Shown here: positions 41,208-50,524 of the stretch, one piece after another
How positions within the stretch are numbered: position 1 is the first letter of the stretch
How the letters are laid out: every line of letters begins with the position of its first letter
Assembly: GCA_902625715.1 (NCBI GenBank)
Contig: CACOCP010000001.1
Span: forward strand, 186,001-250,000
DNA from: an uncultured Pelagibacteraceae bacterium
GTDB lineage: Bacteria; Pseudomonadota; Alphaproteobacteria; Pelagibacterales; Pelagibacteraceae
Reading direction: 5' to 3'
DNA: 64,000 nt
Made by a program: the position numbers and the translations under genes
The notes under the pieces: generated by a model
The model's input: the letters and a program-made list of their open reading frames with translations, nothing else
Database searches by the model: none
What the model was told of the DNA's origin: nothing

Positions 41208-42002
41208 ATGTTCACAACCAATCCATTTGCTGTTCTGTCTTCAACAGTTCCCTCTATTGCCTTGCAAGCATTTGTAGTAGTGATGTTAGCTTTAGTAATA
41301 ATTGGAACTATGATGGATATAGTTCATAAAAAGAACGTCAAATATTTTTTTAATAATGCTAAAAAAGCAAAAAAATCTGCTAGCAAAGAATTAAGTTTAG
41401 GAGAAAAAACTGCAATAATTTCAAAAACAGTTGTTCATGATATTGGAACAACATCTGAATTAGGTTTAGGCAAAAGAAGAGTAGCACATGTATTAGGAAT
41501 GTATGGCACAATTTTATTCTGGATTGGATCAGGGGTTATGATATTTGGGTATTCTTCTCCAACTGCAGTCACTCCATCAATATGGCCAATTATTTGGCAT
41601 GTTGGTGCGATTTTAACCTGCATTGGAGCATACTGGTTTTGGTTTTTTTTAAGAGTAGATGTTTCTGCTGAAGCACACTCAGTATTTAGAATTATTAAAG
41701 CAGACTTATTTGTTTTAGCTTTAGTACTTTCATCTACATTTGGTCTGGCATGGTCATATTTTCAATATTCTGGGTCAACAGGCTTGAGTGTTTTATTTTT
41801 AATTTTATTTGCAGTAGCTAACATTGTTTTATTTGGGGGAGTATATTGGTCGAAATTTGCTCATATGTTTTATAAACCTGGTGCAGCAATTCAAAAAAAT
41901 TTAGCTGAAGCAGATGGTTCAAGGGATAATTTACCCCCACCAGCTGATGAACCAGAGCAATTTGGACTTGGAATAAAACGTGAGGCACCAAAACACTATT
42001 AA
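41208..42002 (+). CDS. aprM: Membrane subunit linked to APS reductase (AprM-like)
   Basis: 264 aa multi-TM protein directly upstream of aprBA on the same strand. Confidence 0.75.
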   Translation: MFTTNPFAVLSSTVPSIALQAFVVVMLALVIIGTMMDIVHKKNVKYFFNNAKKAKKSASKELSLGEKTAIISKTVVHDIGTTSELGLGKRRVAHVLGMYGTILFWIGSGVMIFGYSSPTAVTPSIWPIIWHVGAILTCIGAYWFWFFLRVDVSAEAHSVFRIIKADLFVLALVLSSTFGLAWSYFQYSGSTGLSVLFLILFAVANIVLFGGVYWSKFAHMFYKPGAAIQKNLAEADGSRDNLPPPADEPEQFGLGIKREAPKHY

Positions 42003-42041
42003 TATGATTGATAAAATTTTTAAGAAAGGTAAAAAATAGAT

Positions 42042-42512
42042 ATGTCAACTTTTGTATACATGACTAGATGTGATGGCTGTGGACATTGTGTAGATATTTG
42101 TCCTTCGGATATAATGCACATAGATGAAACAATCAGAAGAGCAAAAAATATTGAACCAAATTTTTGTTGGGAATGCTATTCTTGCGTCAAAGCATGCCCA
42201 AATCATGCAATAGATGTAAGAGGATATGCAGACTTTGCACCTATGGGTCACAGTGTTAGAGTGAGAAGAGAAGAAGAAAAAGGAACAATCTCTTGGAGAA
42301 TTAAATTTAGAAATGGTACCGAGAAAAATTTTGTTTCACCAATTACTACAAAACCATGGGGAAAATTTATACCAAAGTTAGCAGAGGAAGATACACCTAA
42401 CCAAGGTGAGATAAATTCACAAATTTTATATAATGAACCTCATGGCTTAAATACAAATAAAGAACTCCCAACTTTAGATAAAAGTTCATTTAAGCAAGGA
42501 GTTTATTATTAG
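42042..42512 (+). CDS. aprB: Adenylylsulfate reductase beta subunit
   Basis: Two 4Fe-4S motifs CDGCGHCVDICPSDIM and CWECYSCVKACPNHAIDVRGYADFAPMGHSVRVRR. Confidence 0.93.
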   Translation: MSTFVYMTRCDGCGHCVDICPSDIMHIDETIRRAKNIEPNFCWECYSCVKACPNHAIDVRGYADFAPMGHSVRVRREEEKGTISWRIKFRNGTEKNFVSPITTKPWGKFIPKLAEEDTPNQGEINSQILYNEPHGLNTNKELPTLDKSSFKQGVYY

Positions 42513-44371
42513 TGGCAAATCCTAAAACCATAATAGAAGAGTGTGACGTACTAGTTGTTGGTGGAGGAATGGCCGGAACAGGTGCCACTTTTGAAGCAAG
42601 ACACTGGGGTAGAGATTTAAAAATCATTTGCGTAGAAAAAGCAAACATAGATAGAAGTGGAGCAGTAGCACAAGGGCTTTACGCCATTAACTGTTACATG
42701 GGAATGCAATGGGGTGAAAATATGCCCGAAGACCATGTAAGATATGCACGAAATGATTTGATGGGATTAGTCAGAGAAGATTTAGGCTACGATATGGCTC
42801 GTCATGTAGATTCGACTGTTCATATGTTTGATGAGTGGGGACTTCCAATGATGAAGAATAAAGAGACTGGAAGATATCAAAGAGAAGGTAAATGGCAAAT
42901 AATGATCCATGGTGAAAGTTACAAACCAATAGTAGCTGAAGCTGCAAAAAAATCTGCTGACAAAATTTATAACAGGATAATGATAACTCATTTATTAACT
43001 GATGAAAAAAATCCAAATAGAATAGCAGGTGCTGTAGGATTTAATGTTAGAACAGGAAATTTTCATGTATTTAAGTCAAAAACGGTAGTAGTTGCTGCTG
43101 GTGGAGCTTCGCATATCTTTAAACCTAGAGCAGTAGGTGAAGGCATGGGAAGAACTTGGTACGCTCCTTGGAGTAATGGATCTGCATATGCATTACCAAT
43201 CCAAGCTGGTGCTAAAATGACTCAAATGGAAAACAGAATTGTTTTATGTAGGTTTAAAGATGGATATGGTCCTGTTGGAGCATATTTTTTACATTTAAAA
43301 ACATACACTCAAAATGCCAATGGAGAGAATTACGAAAAGAAATGGTACGATGCTACTAAAAAACTTGTTGGAGAATATATAGATCATCATCCAACTCCAA
43401 CATGTTTAAGAAATCATGCGTTTATCCAAGAAACAGCTGCAGGTGGAGGACCAATTCACATGGTTACAAAAGAGGCATTTCAAGATCCTCATCTAGAGAC
43501 GGTTGGATGGGAAAATTTCCTTGGAATGACTGTAGGTCAAGCTGTTGTTTGGGCATCACAAAATATTGATCCAAAATATACTAATCCAGAACTAACAACA
43601 TCAGAACCATATGTGATGGGATCTCACGCAACATGCTCAGGAGCATGGGTTAGTGGACCAGAGGATATCGCGCCAGATGAGTATTTCTGGGGATATAATA
43701 GAATGATGACTATCGAAGGTTTATTTGGAGCAGGTGATGCTGTAGGTGGCAGTGCTCATAAATTTTCATCAGGATCATTTACTGAAGGAAGATTAGCCTC
43801 AAAAGCTGCTGTAAAATATATCGAGGACAAAAAAGCAGATAATATTGAGGTTTCTGATCAACAACTTGAAAAATTAAAGCAAACAATATTTAAACCCCTT
43901 GAAAATTATACCGTCGGAAGAAATGAAATTACTGGTGGAACAGTTTCACCTAGTTATATACTTCCTATTCAAGGTCTACAGAGACTTCAAAAGATTATGG
44001 ATGAATATTGCGGAGGTTTGACAAATAATTACATGACTAATGATAATCTTCTTAAAAAAGGTATAGAACAATTAGAAATTTTAGAAGAGGACTTAGAAAA
44101 TGTTGGAGCAGAGGATTATCACCAACTAATGCGAGCTTGGGAGCTTAAACACAGAGCTGTGACCTCTCAATGTGTCACTCATCATACTCTGTTTAGAGAG
44201 GAAACACGTTGGCCTGGATATTATTACAGAGGTGATCATATGAAGCTTGATGATGAAAATTGGCATTGTTTAACCGTTTCTAGAAGAGACCCAGAGACAG
44301 GAAAGTTTGAAATGGAGAAGAAGCCAGTTTATCATATAGTTGATGATAAAGAGAAAAAACAAGCATCTTAA
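42512..44371 (+). CDS. aprA: Adenylylsulfate reductase alpha subunit
   Basis: FAD motif VVGGGMAGTGATFEARHWG, DRSGAVAQGLYAINCYMG, SSGSFTEGRLASKAAVKY; start appears to be GTG. Confidence 0.95.
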   Translation: MANPKTIIEECDVLVVGGGMAGTGATFEARHWGRDLKIICVEKANIDRSGAVAQGLYAINCYMGMQWGENMPEDHVRYARNDLMGLVREDLGYDMARHVDSTVHMFDEWGLPMMKNKETGRYQREGKWQIMIHGESYKPIVAEAAKKSADKIYNRIMITHLLTDEKNPNRIAGAVGFNVRTGNFHVFKSKTVVVAAGGASHIFKPRAVGEGMGRTWYAPWSNGSAYALPIQAGAKMTQMENRIVLCRFKDGYGPVGAYFLHLKTYTQNANGENYEKKWYDATKKLVGEYIDHHPTPTCLRNHAFIQETAAGGGPIHMVTKEAFQDPHLETVGWENFLGMTVGQAVVWASQNIDPKYTNPELTTSEPYVMGSHATCSGAWVSGPEDIAPDEYFWGYNRMMTIEGLFGAGDAVGGSAHKFSSGSFTEGRLASKAAVKYIEDKKADNIEVSDQQLEKLKQTIFKPLENYTVGRNEITGGTVSPSYILPIQGLQRLQKIMDEYCGGLTNNYMTNDNLLKKGIEQLEILEEDLENVGAEDYHQLMRAWELKHRAVTSQCVTHHTLFREETRWPGYYYRGDHMKLDDENWHCLTVSRRDPETGKFEMEKKPVYHIVDDKEKKQAS

Positions 44372-44386
44372 TAAAAAATCCTAACA

Positions 44387-44737
44387 ATGAGCATTGTCGA
44401 TAAATCTGATACCGAAATTATAAGTATTGCCGATCCTATTTGGCAAAACCTTGTTAAATCCTCTAATATTAAAGATTATGGTGGTTTTACACGGGATTTG
44501 TCTTCACAAATGCTTTACGGAGCAAACGAAGTTGAGTTAGGCAAACAATGGTCAACTAATAAACTTTTGTCATCATTATCTGAGGGATGTGAGGCTATTG
44601 GATGTCTTAGAAGAGGTAAGTACGTTACCATAGTCTACAAACAGACAAGCACCGAAGTATCAGGAGATTTTTTAGGTAGACTGGTCCTTGGAGACGAGGG
44701 GAATGAAGTCAAAGTATTTGGAGCAACAATTTTTTAA
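44387..44737 (+). CDS. Unknown 116-aa protein in the apr operon
   Basis: 15 nt after aprA, same strand; CEAIGCLRRGKYVTIVYKQTSTEVSGDFLGRLVLGD. Confidence 0.65.
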   Translation: MSIVDKSDTEIISIADPIWQNLVKSSNIKDYGGFTRDLSSQMLYGANEVELGKQWSTNKLLSSLSEGCEAIGCLRRGKYVTIVYKQTSTEVSGDFLGRLVLGDEGNEVKVFGATIF

Positions 44738-44980
44738 TTATCACAAATATTTCTTGCAAAGTATTAATCTTGTGATATTTGGCGGATGTGGCCAAGTTAT
44801 TTATAAAAAATAAAAAAAAAATTAAATCAGCCACACTCAATTATTTAATTAATCACTCAAAGTCATTTGTATTTTTTTGGTTTAGGTATATATTGGACGC
44901 TAATTGTTATAACTACGTTTTTAGGGTCTTAATCATAAGCAATTAGTTGACTTTATTTCATTAGAGGAATATCAAAAAGC

Positions 44981-46069
44981 ATGGAGTATTTTCTTCCAAT
45001 TGCTCAGGTAGAAATAAACTTACTGTTTATATTCGGATTAAGTCTATCAGTTGGAATTTTATCAGGATTATTTGGCGTAGGTGGAGGTTTTTTAATGACA
45101 CCATTCTTAATATTTCTAGGCATTCCCCCTGCTTACGCAGTTCCTAATGAAGCGAGCAATATTTTAGGAACATCTGTTTCAGGATCTACAACACATTACT
45201 TAAAAGGCACTCTAGATTATAAAATGGGTTTAATGATTGTTGTTGGTGGAACAATTGGAACATTGCTTGGAATTTTAACTTTTTCTTATTTTAAAGATAT
45301 TGGAAAAATTAATATAGTGATATCACTCGCGTACATGTACATTTTAGCAATACTTGGAACATTAATGTTAATTCAAGGTGTATCTGAAATTGATAAGGCA
45401 AGAAAAAAAATTCAAGTAAAAAAGAAATTACATACACACTATTGGATACATGGTCTTCCTTTAAGGATGCGATTTAAAAAATCGAAATTATATGAAAGTG
45501 CATTTACACCAATTATTATTGGATTGGTTGTTGGTTTTATTGCTGCAATTATGGGTGTAGGAGGTGCATTTATTTTAGTTCCTGCCATGATTTATATTAT
45601 TGGAATGCCAACAAAATTAATCCCAGGAACATCTTTATTTGTAACTATATTTGTTAGTGCAATTGTTACTGTTTTACATGCATTTAATTATGGAACAATT
45701 GATTTAGTTTTAGTGTTTGTGCTTATTTTAGGATCAATTATCGGAGTACAACTAGGTCAAAAGTTTGGAGAAAAAGTTGACAGCTCAGAATTTAAAACGA
45801 TTTTAGCAATTCTTCTTTTACTCGTAGGAATTGCAATTGCTTACGATACATTTATTAAAGATGAAAAAATAGTTGAAACAGTAATTAATGGATCAACAAG
45901 TCTTGGAAAAATTGGAGAATTTATTTTAAATTATTCAAAAGATTTACCAGTATTTTATGGTCTGACTTCAGTAATATTAGCTGTAGGTTTAGGTATCGGG
46001 GCTGCAATTATCAGAAACTACTTTTCAAAATGGAATTCTTCGAGAGAGGCAAAGCTTAAGTCATCTTAA
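44981..46069 (+). CDS. tauE: TauE/SafE family sulfite/organosulfonate exporter
   Basis: GLSLSVGILSGLFGVGGGFLMTPFLIFLGIPPAYAVPNEASNILGTSVSGSTTHYLKG, AAIMGVGGAFILVPAMIYIIGMPTKLIPGTSLF. Confidence 0.85.
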   Translation: MEYFLPIAQVEINLLFIFGLSLSVGILSGLFGVGGGFLMTPFLIFLGIPPAYAVPNEASNILGTSVSGSTTHYLKGTLDYKMGLMIVVGGTIGTLLGILTFSYFKDIGKINIVISLAYMYILAILGTLMLIQGVSEIDKARKKIQVKKKLHTHYWIHGLPLRMRFKKSKLYESAFTPIIIGLVVGFIAAIMGVGGAFILVPAMIYIIGMPTKLIPGTSLFVTIFVSAIVTVLHAFNYGTIDLVLVFVLILGSIIGVQLGQKFGEKVDSSEFKTILAILLLLVGIAIAYDTFIKDEKIVETVINGSTSLGKIGEFILNYSKDLPVFYGLTSVILAVGLGIGAAIIRNYFSKWNSSREAKLKSS

Positions 46070-47154
46070 TTGAAAAAATTAAAATAAGTATTTAGTATAT
46101 GAATACTTATTATACAAACAATACCAACTGTAACAGCTGAGATAAATCCAACAACAAATGGTTTATAACCCATATCACGTAACTCAGATAAATTTATCGA
46201 TAAACCAACGGCAGCCATCGCCATTGTAAGAAATGTTGTTGCAAGAATTTGAATTACCTCAATAAAGAATATCCATTGTTTTGTGCTATCTCCATTATTA
46301 TAAAAAACTTGATCACCAATATTTCTTAAAAAAATCATACCTATAAAACCAATTACAAAAATTGGAAAAATACCAGATAAAGAATATTTAGATCCATGAT
46401 TTTGTCCTCTATTATATAACAAAGCAAACAAAGGTATTAATATTACTAAAAAAGTATTCCTTATAAGTTTCGTAACTGTTGCAACATCCAGTGTTTCTGG
46501 GCTATTAAATTGTTGATCATATATCAATCCAGCTGCTGCTACTTGAGACGTTTCATGAATAGATGTTCCTAAAAAAAGACCAGTTAAAATCGGATCATTT
46601 TCAAAATAATAGTTTGCAAAATATGGATATAAAAGCATCGCAATAATTCCAAAAAGAGTAATATTTGCAATTGCGTAAGCAACTTCTGTCTTTCTAGCTT
46701 GAACTACAGGAGCGGTAGCAACAATTGCTGTAGCGCCACACACGCTAGTTCCTATTGCAATTAGATAAGACATTTTTGAAGAAATTTTCAGTCTATTGGC
46801 AATTAATTTAACTAAAATTAGAACTGAAGCGATACAAATTAAAATAATTGGAATTGCAATAGATCCAAATCTTATTAATTCCTCAAAACTTAATCTTATT
46901 CCTAAAAATATTATTCCAAGTTTTAATATATACGATTGTGTAAAGTCTAATCCAACCATAAAACCTGGTCTTGGTGTAAATGCGTTTCCTAAAAAAATTC
47001 CTAAAAGTATTGCTATTAAAACTGTAGAGATCGGGCTTTTTTCGGTGCCAAAAATTTCAATTCCAATTAAATTATTTATTCCTTGAGAGAATAAACAAAA
47101 TATTAGCGCTAAGATTACACCTGGAGCTAAAACTTTAATTTTTTCAATTAACAT
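46066..47154 (-). CDS. YeiH family putative sulfate/sulfite exporter
   Basis: PRPGFMVGLDFTQSYILKLGIIFLGIRLSFEELIRFG, AIGTSVCGATAIVATAPVVQA, LGTSIHETSQVAAAG. Confidence 0.85.
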   Translation of the reverse strand: MLIEKIKVLAPGVILALIFCLFSQGINNLIGIEIFGTEKSPISTVLIAILLGIFLGNAFTPRPGFMVGLDFTQSYILKLGIIFLGIRLSFEELIRFGSIAIPIILICIASVLILVKLIANRLKISSKMSYLIAIGTSVCGATAIVATAPVVQARKTEVAYAIANITLFGIIAMLLYPYFANYYFENDPILTGLFLGTSIHETSQVAAAGLIYDQQFNSPETLDVATVTKLIRNTFLVILIPLFALLYNRGQNHGSKYSLSGIFPIFVIGFIGMIFLRNIGDQVFYNNGDSTKQWIFFIEVIQILATTFLTMAMAAVGLSINLSELRDMGYKPFVVGFISAVTVGIVCIISIHILNTYFNFFN

Positions 47155-47165
47155 TTGTGTGGTTA

Positions 47166-48332
47166 TTAAGCGCTACGATAGAGCTTTGTCATAACAAACT
47201 CTTTATGTCCTAACGCTTCCGCACAAGTTAGCCTTCCGTTTGCAACTCTTATAGTTGCTTTAATTAATTCATCTCCCGCTTGATCTAAATTCATTTCTCT
47301 TGAAAGTATTTTTGATACATCCACATCAATATGTTCGCTCATTGTTTTTGCTGTTAATGGATTAGCAGTTAGCTTAATAACAGGTTCAATTGGATTTCCA
47401 ATAATATTCCCTTGTCCTGTTGGAAATAAATGAATATTAAACCCACCTGCTGCTTGCAAAGTTACACATTCAGCGGCAGCTGATGAAGTATCCATAAAAT
47501 ATAAACCAGGTCCCTTAGTGGGCTCTTCAGCAGGTTCCAAAACATCTATAAATTGTCTTGAACCAATTTTTTGAAAATTACCAAATGCTTTTTCCTCAAT
47601 AGTCGTGAGACCACCAGCAATGTTTCCAGCAGTAGGTTGACTTTCAGACAAATCATCCGTTGCTTCTTTTAAAATAAAATCATTGTACGCATTCCAAGTT
47701 TTTTTAAACTTTTCTTGTGCCTCTGGAGTTTTTCCTCTTTTTTCACAGACAGTTTCAGCTCCGGTTAGTTCTGAAGTTTCCCCAAAACACAAATGAACAC
47801 CTAGAGGCTCTAATTTATCCATTAAATTTCCAACCGTAGGGTTTGATGCAAGTCCAGATGTTGTATCTGACTCACCACATTTTACAGAAATCCATAAATC
47901 ACTTATTGGTCTTTCCTCTCTCTGTTTTTCAGATGCCCAGATTGAAAATTCTTGAGCTTTTTTTGAGACTTTCGCAATTGTATCAATATCTCCAACACCT
48001 TCAATACTAAAACCTTCCACTGGTTTTCCAGTTACTGCAATTGCATCTACAATTCTTTTAGTCCATTTAGGTTCAATACCAATAACTATCACTGCTGCAA
48101 CATTTGGATTTCTACCTGTCCCAATCATTGTTCTAAAATGTAATTCTAAATCAGCACCAAATTGCAATCTTCCATAAGAATGAGGTAATGCGATTGTACC
48201 TTTAATATTATTTGCAACTGCTTCTGCACAAGCGTTTGAAATATCATCTACAGGAAGTATTATCACATGGTTTCTTGTTCCAGATCTACCGTCTTCTCTT
48301 TTATAACCTAAAAATGTTTTTGGAATTTCCAT
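47166..48332 (-). CDS. suyB: (R)-sulfolactate sulfo-lyase large subunit (UxaA family)
   Basis: [86 protein letters not shown]; next to suyA and xsc. Confidence 0.8.
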   Translation of the reverse strand: MEIPKTFLGYKREDGRSGTRNHVIILPVDDISNACAEAVANNIKGTIALPHSYGRLQFGADLELHFRTMIGTGRNPNVAAVIVIGIEPKWTKRIVDAIAVTGKPVEGFSIEGVGDIDTIAKVSKKAQEFSIWASEKQREERPISDLWISVKCGESDTTSGLASNPTVGNLMDKLEPLGVHLCFGETSELTGAETVCEKRGKTPEAQEKFKKTWNAYNDFILKEATDDLSESQPTAGNIAGGLTTIEEKAFGNFQKIGSRQFIDVLEPAEEPTKGPGLYFMDTSSAAAECVTLQAAGGFNIHLFPTGQGNIIGNPIEPVIKLTANPLTAKTMSEHIDVDVSKILSREMNLDQAGDELIKATIRVANGRLTCAEALGHKEFVMTKLYRSA

Positions 48333-48333
48333 C

Positions 48334-48621
48334 CTACCACTTCTTTGTTTTTACATTATGAACATGAACGTGCTCACCTTTTTTAATCGATTTAACTACT
48401 TTACCAATATCGTGTCCATATTTTAAAATTGTATCACCCTCTTTTAAGTCAATCATTGCTATTTTATGACCTAGTGGAATTTCATCCTTTGATTGAATTT
48501 GAACAGATTTATCGTTCTCCATAACCCAACAATTACAATCTTGGCTTGGAGTAATTTTTTCTATGACAACCACGCCTACATTGTCTTTTTCGTCATGAAT
48601 TATTATATCTGTGTTTGCCAT
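48334..48621 (-). CDS. suyA: (R)-sulfolactate sulfo-lyase small subunit
   Basis: [23 protein letters not shown]...[51 protein letters not shown]-type fold; start trimmed to the Met at 48621. Confidence 0.8.
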   Translation of the reverse strand: MANTDIIIHDEKDNVGVVVIEKITPSQDCNCWVMENDKSVQIQSKDEIPLGHKIAMIDLKEGDTILKYGHDIGKVVKSIKKGEHVHVHNVKTKKW

Positions 48622-48713
48622 TGTGACGATTTCTTTGTTTGAAATTTGCAACAACTTATATATTAATCGTGCTCTTTAACAATTAAAAAAAAAGAAACTA
48701 GGACATCATTATT

Positions 48714-50498
48714 ATGACTAAAATGACAACCGAAGAAGCTTTTGTAAAAGTTCTTCAGATGCATGGTATAGAACATGCTTTTGGAATCATTGGATCTGCA
48801 TTCATGCCAATTTCAGATATTTTTCCTTCAGCAGGAATTACTTTCTGGGATGTAGCACACGAAACAAATGGGGGATTGATTGCAGATGGATACACAAGAG
48901 CTACAGGAAAAATGTCAATGGTCATTGCACAAAACGGACCAGGAATAACAGGTTTAGTTACACCGATTAAAACTGCTTATTGGAATCACACACCTTTACT
49001 TTTAGTAACACCACAAGCTGCAAACAAAACCATGGGACAAGGTGGATTTCAAGAAGTCGAACAGATGAATTTATTCAAAGACATGGTATGTTACCAAGAA
49101 GAGGTTAGAGATCCATCTAGAATGGCTGAAGTTTTAAATAGAGTTATTGAAAAAGCATTCAGAGGATCAGCCCCTGCACAAATAAATGTACCAAGAGATT
49201 ACTGGACACAAGTAATTGATATTGAATTACCTCCAATTGTAAGATTTGAAAGACAGGGTGGAGGAAAGGATGCAATTGATAGAGCAGCAAAATTATTATC
49301 AGATGCAAAATTTCCAGTAATATTATCAGGAGCAGGTGTAGTAATTGGTGGAGCTATAGAAGATTGTAAAAAATTAGCTGAAAAATTAGATGCCCCCGTT
49401 TGTAATGGATATCAACATAATGATAGTTTTCCAGGAAGCCATCCTTTAGCAGTTGGACCACTAGGTTATAATGGATCTAAAGCGGCAATGGAATTAATCT
49501 CTAAAGCTGATGTAGTTTTAGCATTAGGCACAAGACTAAATCCATTTTCAACTCTTCCAGGTTATGGAATAGATTATTGGCCAAAAGATGCAACTATAAT
49601 TCAAGTAGACATGAACCCAGATAGAATTGGATTAACAAAAAAAGTTACAGTTGGAATTTGTGGAGATGCAAAACTAGTTTCACAACAAATTTTACAAAAA
49701 CTTTCATCAAACGCTGGCGATAATAATAGGGACGAAAGAAAAAATTTAATACATAAAACAAAATCAGCATGGCTACAAACTCTTACTAGCCTAGATCACG
49801 AGGATGATGATCCAGGAACGGTTTGGAATAAAGAGGCAAGAGAAAGAGATTCAGATCGAATGTCTCCTCGACAAGCATGGAGAGCAATCCAAGTCGGAAT
49901 GCCAGATGATGTAATTATTTCAAGTGATATAGGAAATAATTGTGCAATTGGGAACGCTTATCCAACTTTTGAAAAAGGAAGAAAATATTTAGCACCTGGT
50001 TTATTTGGGCCTTGTGGATATGGTTTTCCGTCAATTTTAGGAGCAAAAATTGGATGTCCTGATACACCAGTAATTGGTTTTGCAGGCGATGGTGCATTTG
50101 GAATATCTATGAACGAGATGAGTTCATGCGCAAGAAAAGAATGGCCAGCAATTACAATGGTAATTTTTAGAAATTATCAGTGGGGTGCAGAAAAAAGAAA
50201 TTCAATATTATGGTTCGATGATAATTTTGTTGGAACAGAACTTGATCCAGAATTAAGTTATGCAAAGGTAGCAACTGCTTGTGGTTTAAAGGGGGTTACT
50301 GTTAAAACAATGGAAGAAACTACAGCAGCAATTAAACAATCTTGTGAAGATCAAAAACAAGGAATTACAACATTTATCGAAGTTATCTTAAATCAAGAAT
50401 TAGGTGAGCCGTTTAGAAGAGATGCAATGAAAAAACCTGTTCGTGTAGCTGGAATTAAAAAAGAGGATATGAAACCTCAAAAATCACTCTCAAATTAA
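48714..50498 (+). CDS. xsc: Sulfoacetaldehyde acetyltransferase
   Basis: 594 aa ThDP enzyme; FGIIGSAFMPISDIFPSAGITFWDVAHETNGGLIADGYTRATGKMSMVIAQNGPGITGLVTPIKTAYWNHTPLLLVTPQAANKTMGQGGFQEVEQM. Confidence 0.92.
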   Translation: MTKMTTEEAFVKVLQMHGIEHAFGIIGSAFMPISDIFPSAGITFWDVAHETNGGLIADGYTRATGKMSMVIAQNGPGITGLVTPIKTAYWNHTPLLLVTPQAANKTMGQGGFQEVEQMNLFKDMVCYQEEVRDPSRMAEVLNRVIEKAFRGSAPAQINVPRDYWTQVIDIELPPIVRFERQGGGKDAIDRAAKLLSDAKFPVILSGAGVVIGGAIEDCKKLAEKLDAPVCNGYQHNDSFPGSHPLAVGPLGYNGSKAAMELISKADVVLALGTRLNPFSTLPGYGIDYWPKDATIIQVDMNPDRIGLTKKVTVGICGDAKLVSQQILQKLSSNAGDNNRDERKNLIHKTKSAWLQTLTSLDHEDDDPGTVWNKEARERDSDRMSPRQAWRAIQVGMPDDVIISSDIGNNCAIGNAYPTFEKGRKYLAPGLFGPCGYGFPSILGAKIGCPDTPVIGFAGDGAFGISMNEMSSCARKEWPAITMVIFRNYQWGAEKRNSILWFDDNFVGTELDPELSYAKVATACGLKGVTVKTMEETTAAIKQSCEDQKQGITTFIEVILNQELGEPFRRDAMKKPVRVAGIKKEDMKPQKSLSN

Positions 50499-50524
50499 TT
50501 AAACAAATTTTATAATCTTAAATT

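Noticed and set aside
42771-43016. Minus ORFs antisense to aprA (42771-43016, 42782-42991) and aprB (42045-42251)
   Set aside because: Antisense shadows; sense frames carry conserved motifs
47166-48621. Altronate dehydratase (uxaA) reading of the suyAB genes
   Set aside because: Same superfamily, but split subunits, the [14 protein letters not shown] end of the small subunit and the xsc/apr neighbourhood favour sulfolactate sulfo-lyase; kept as a stated uncertainty
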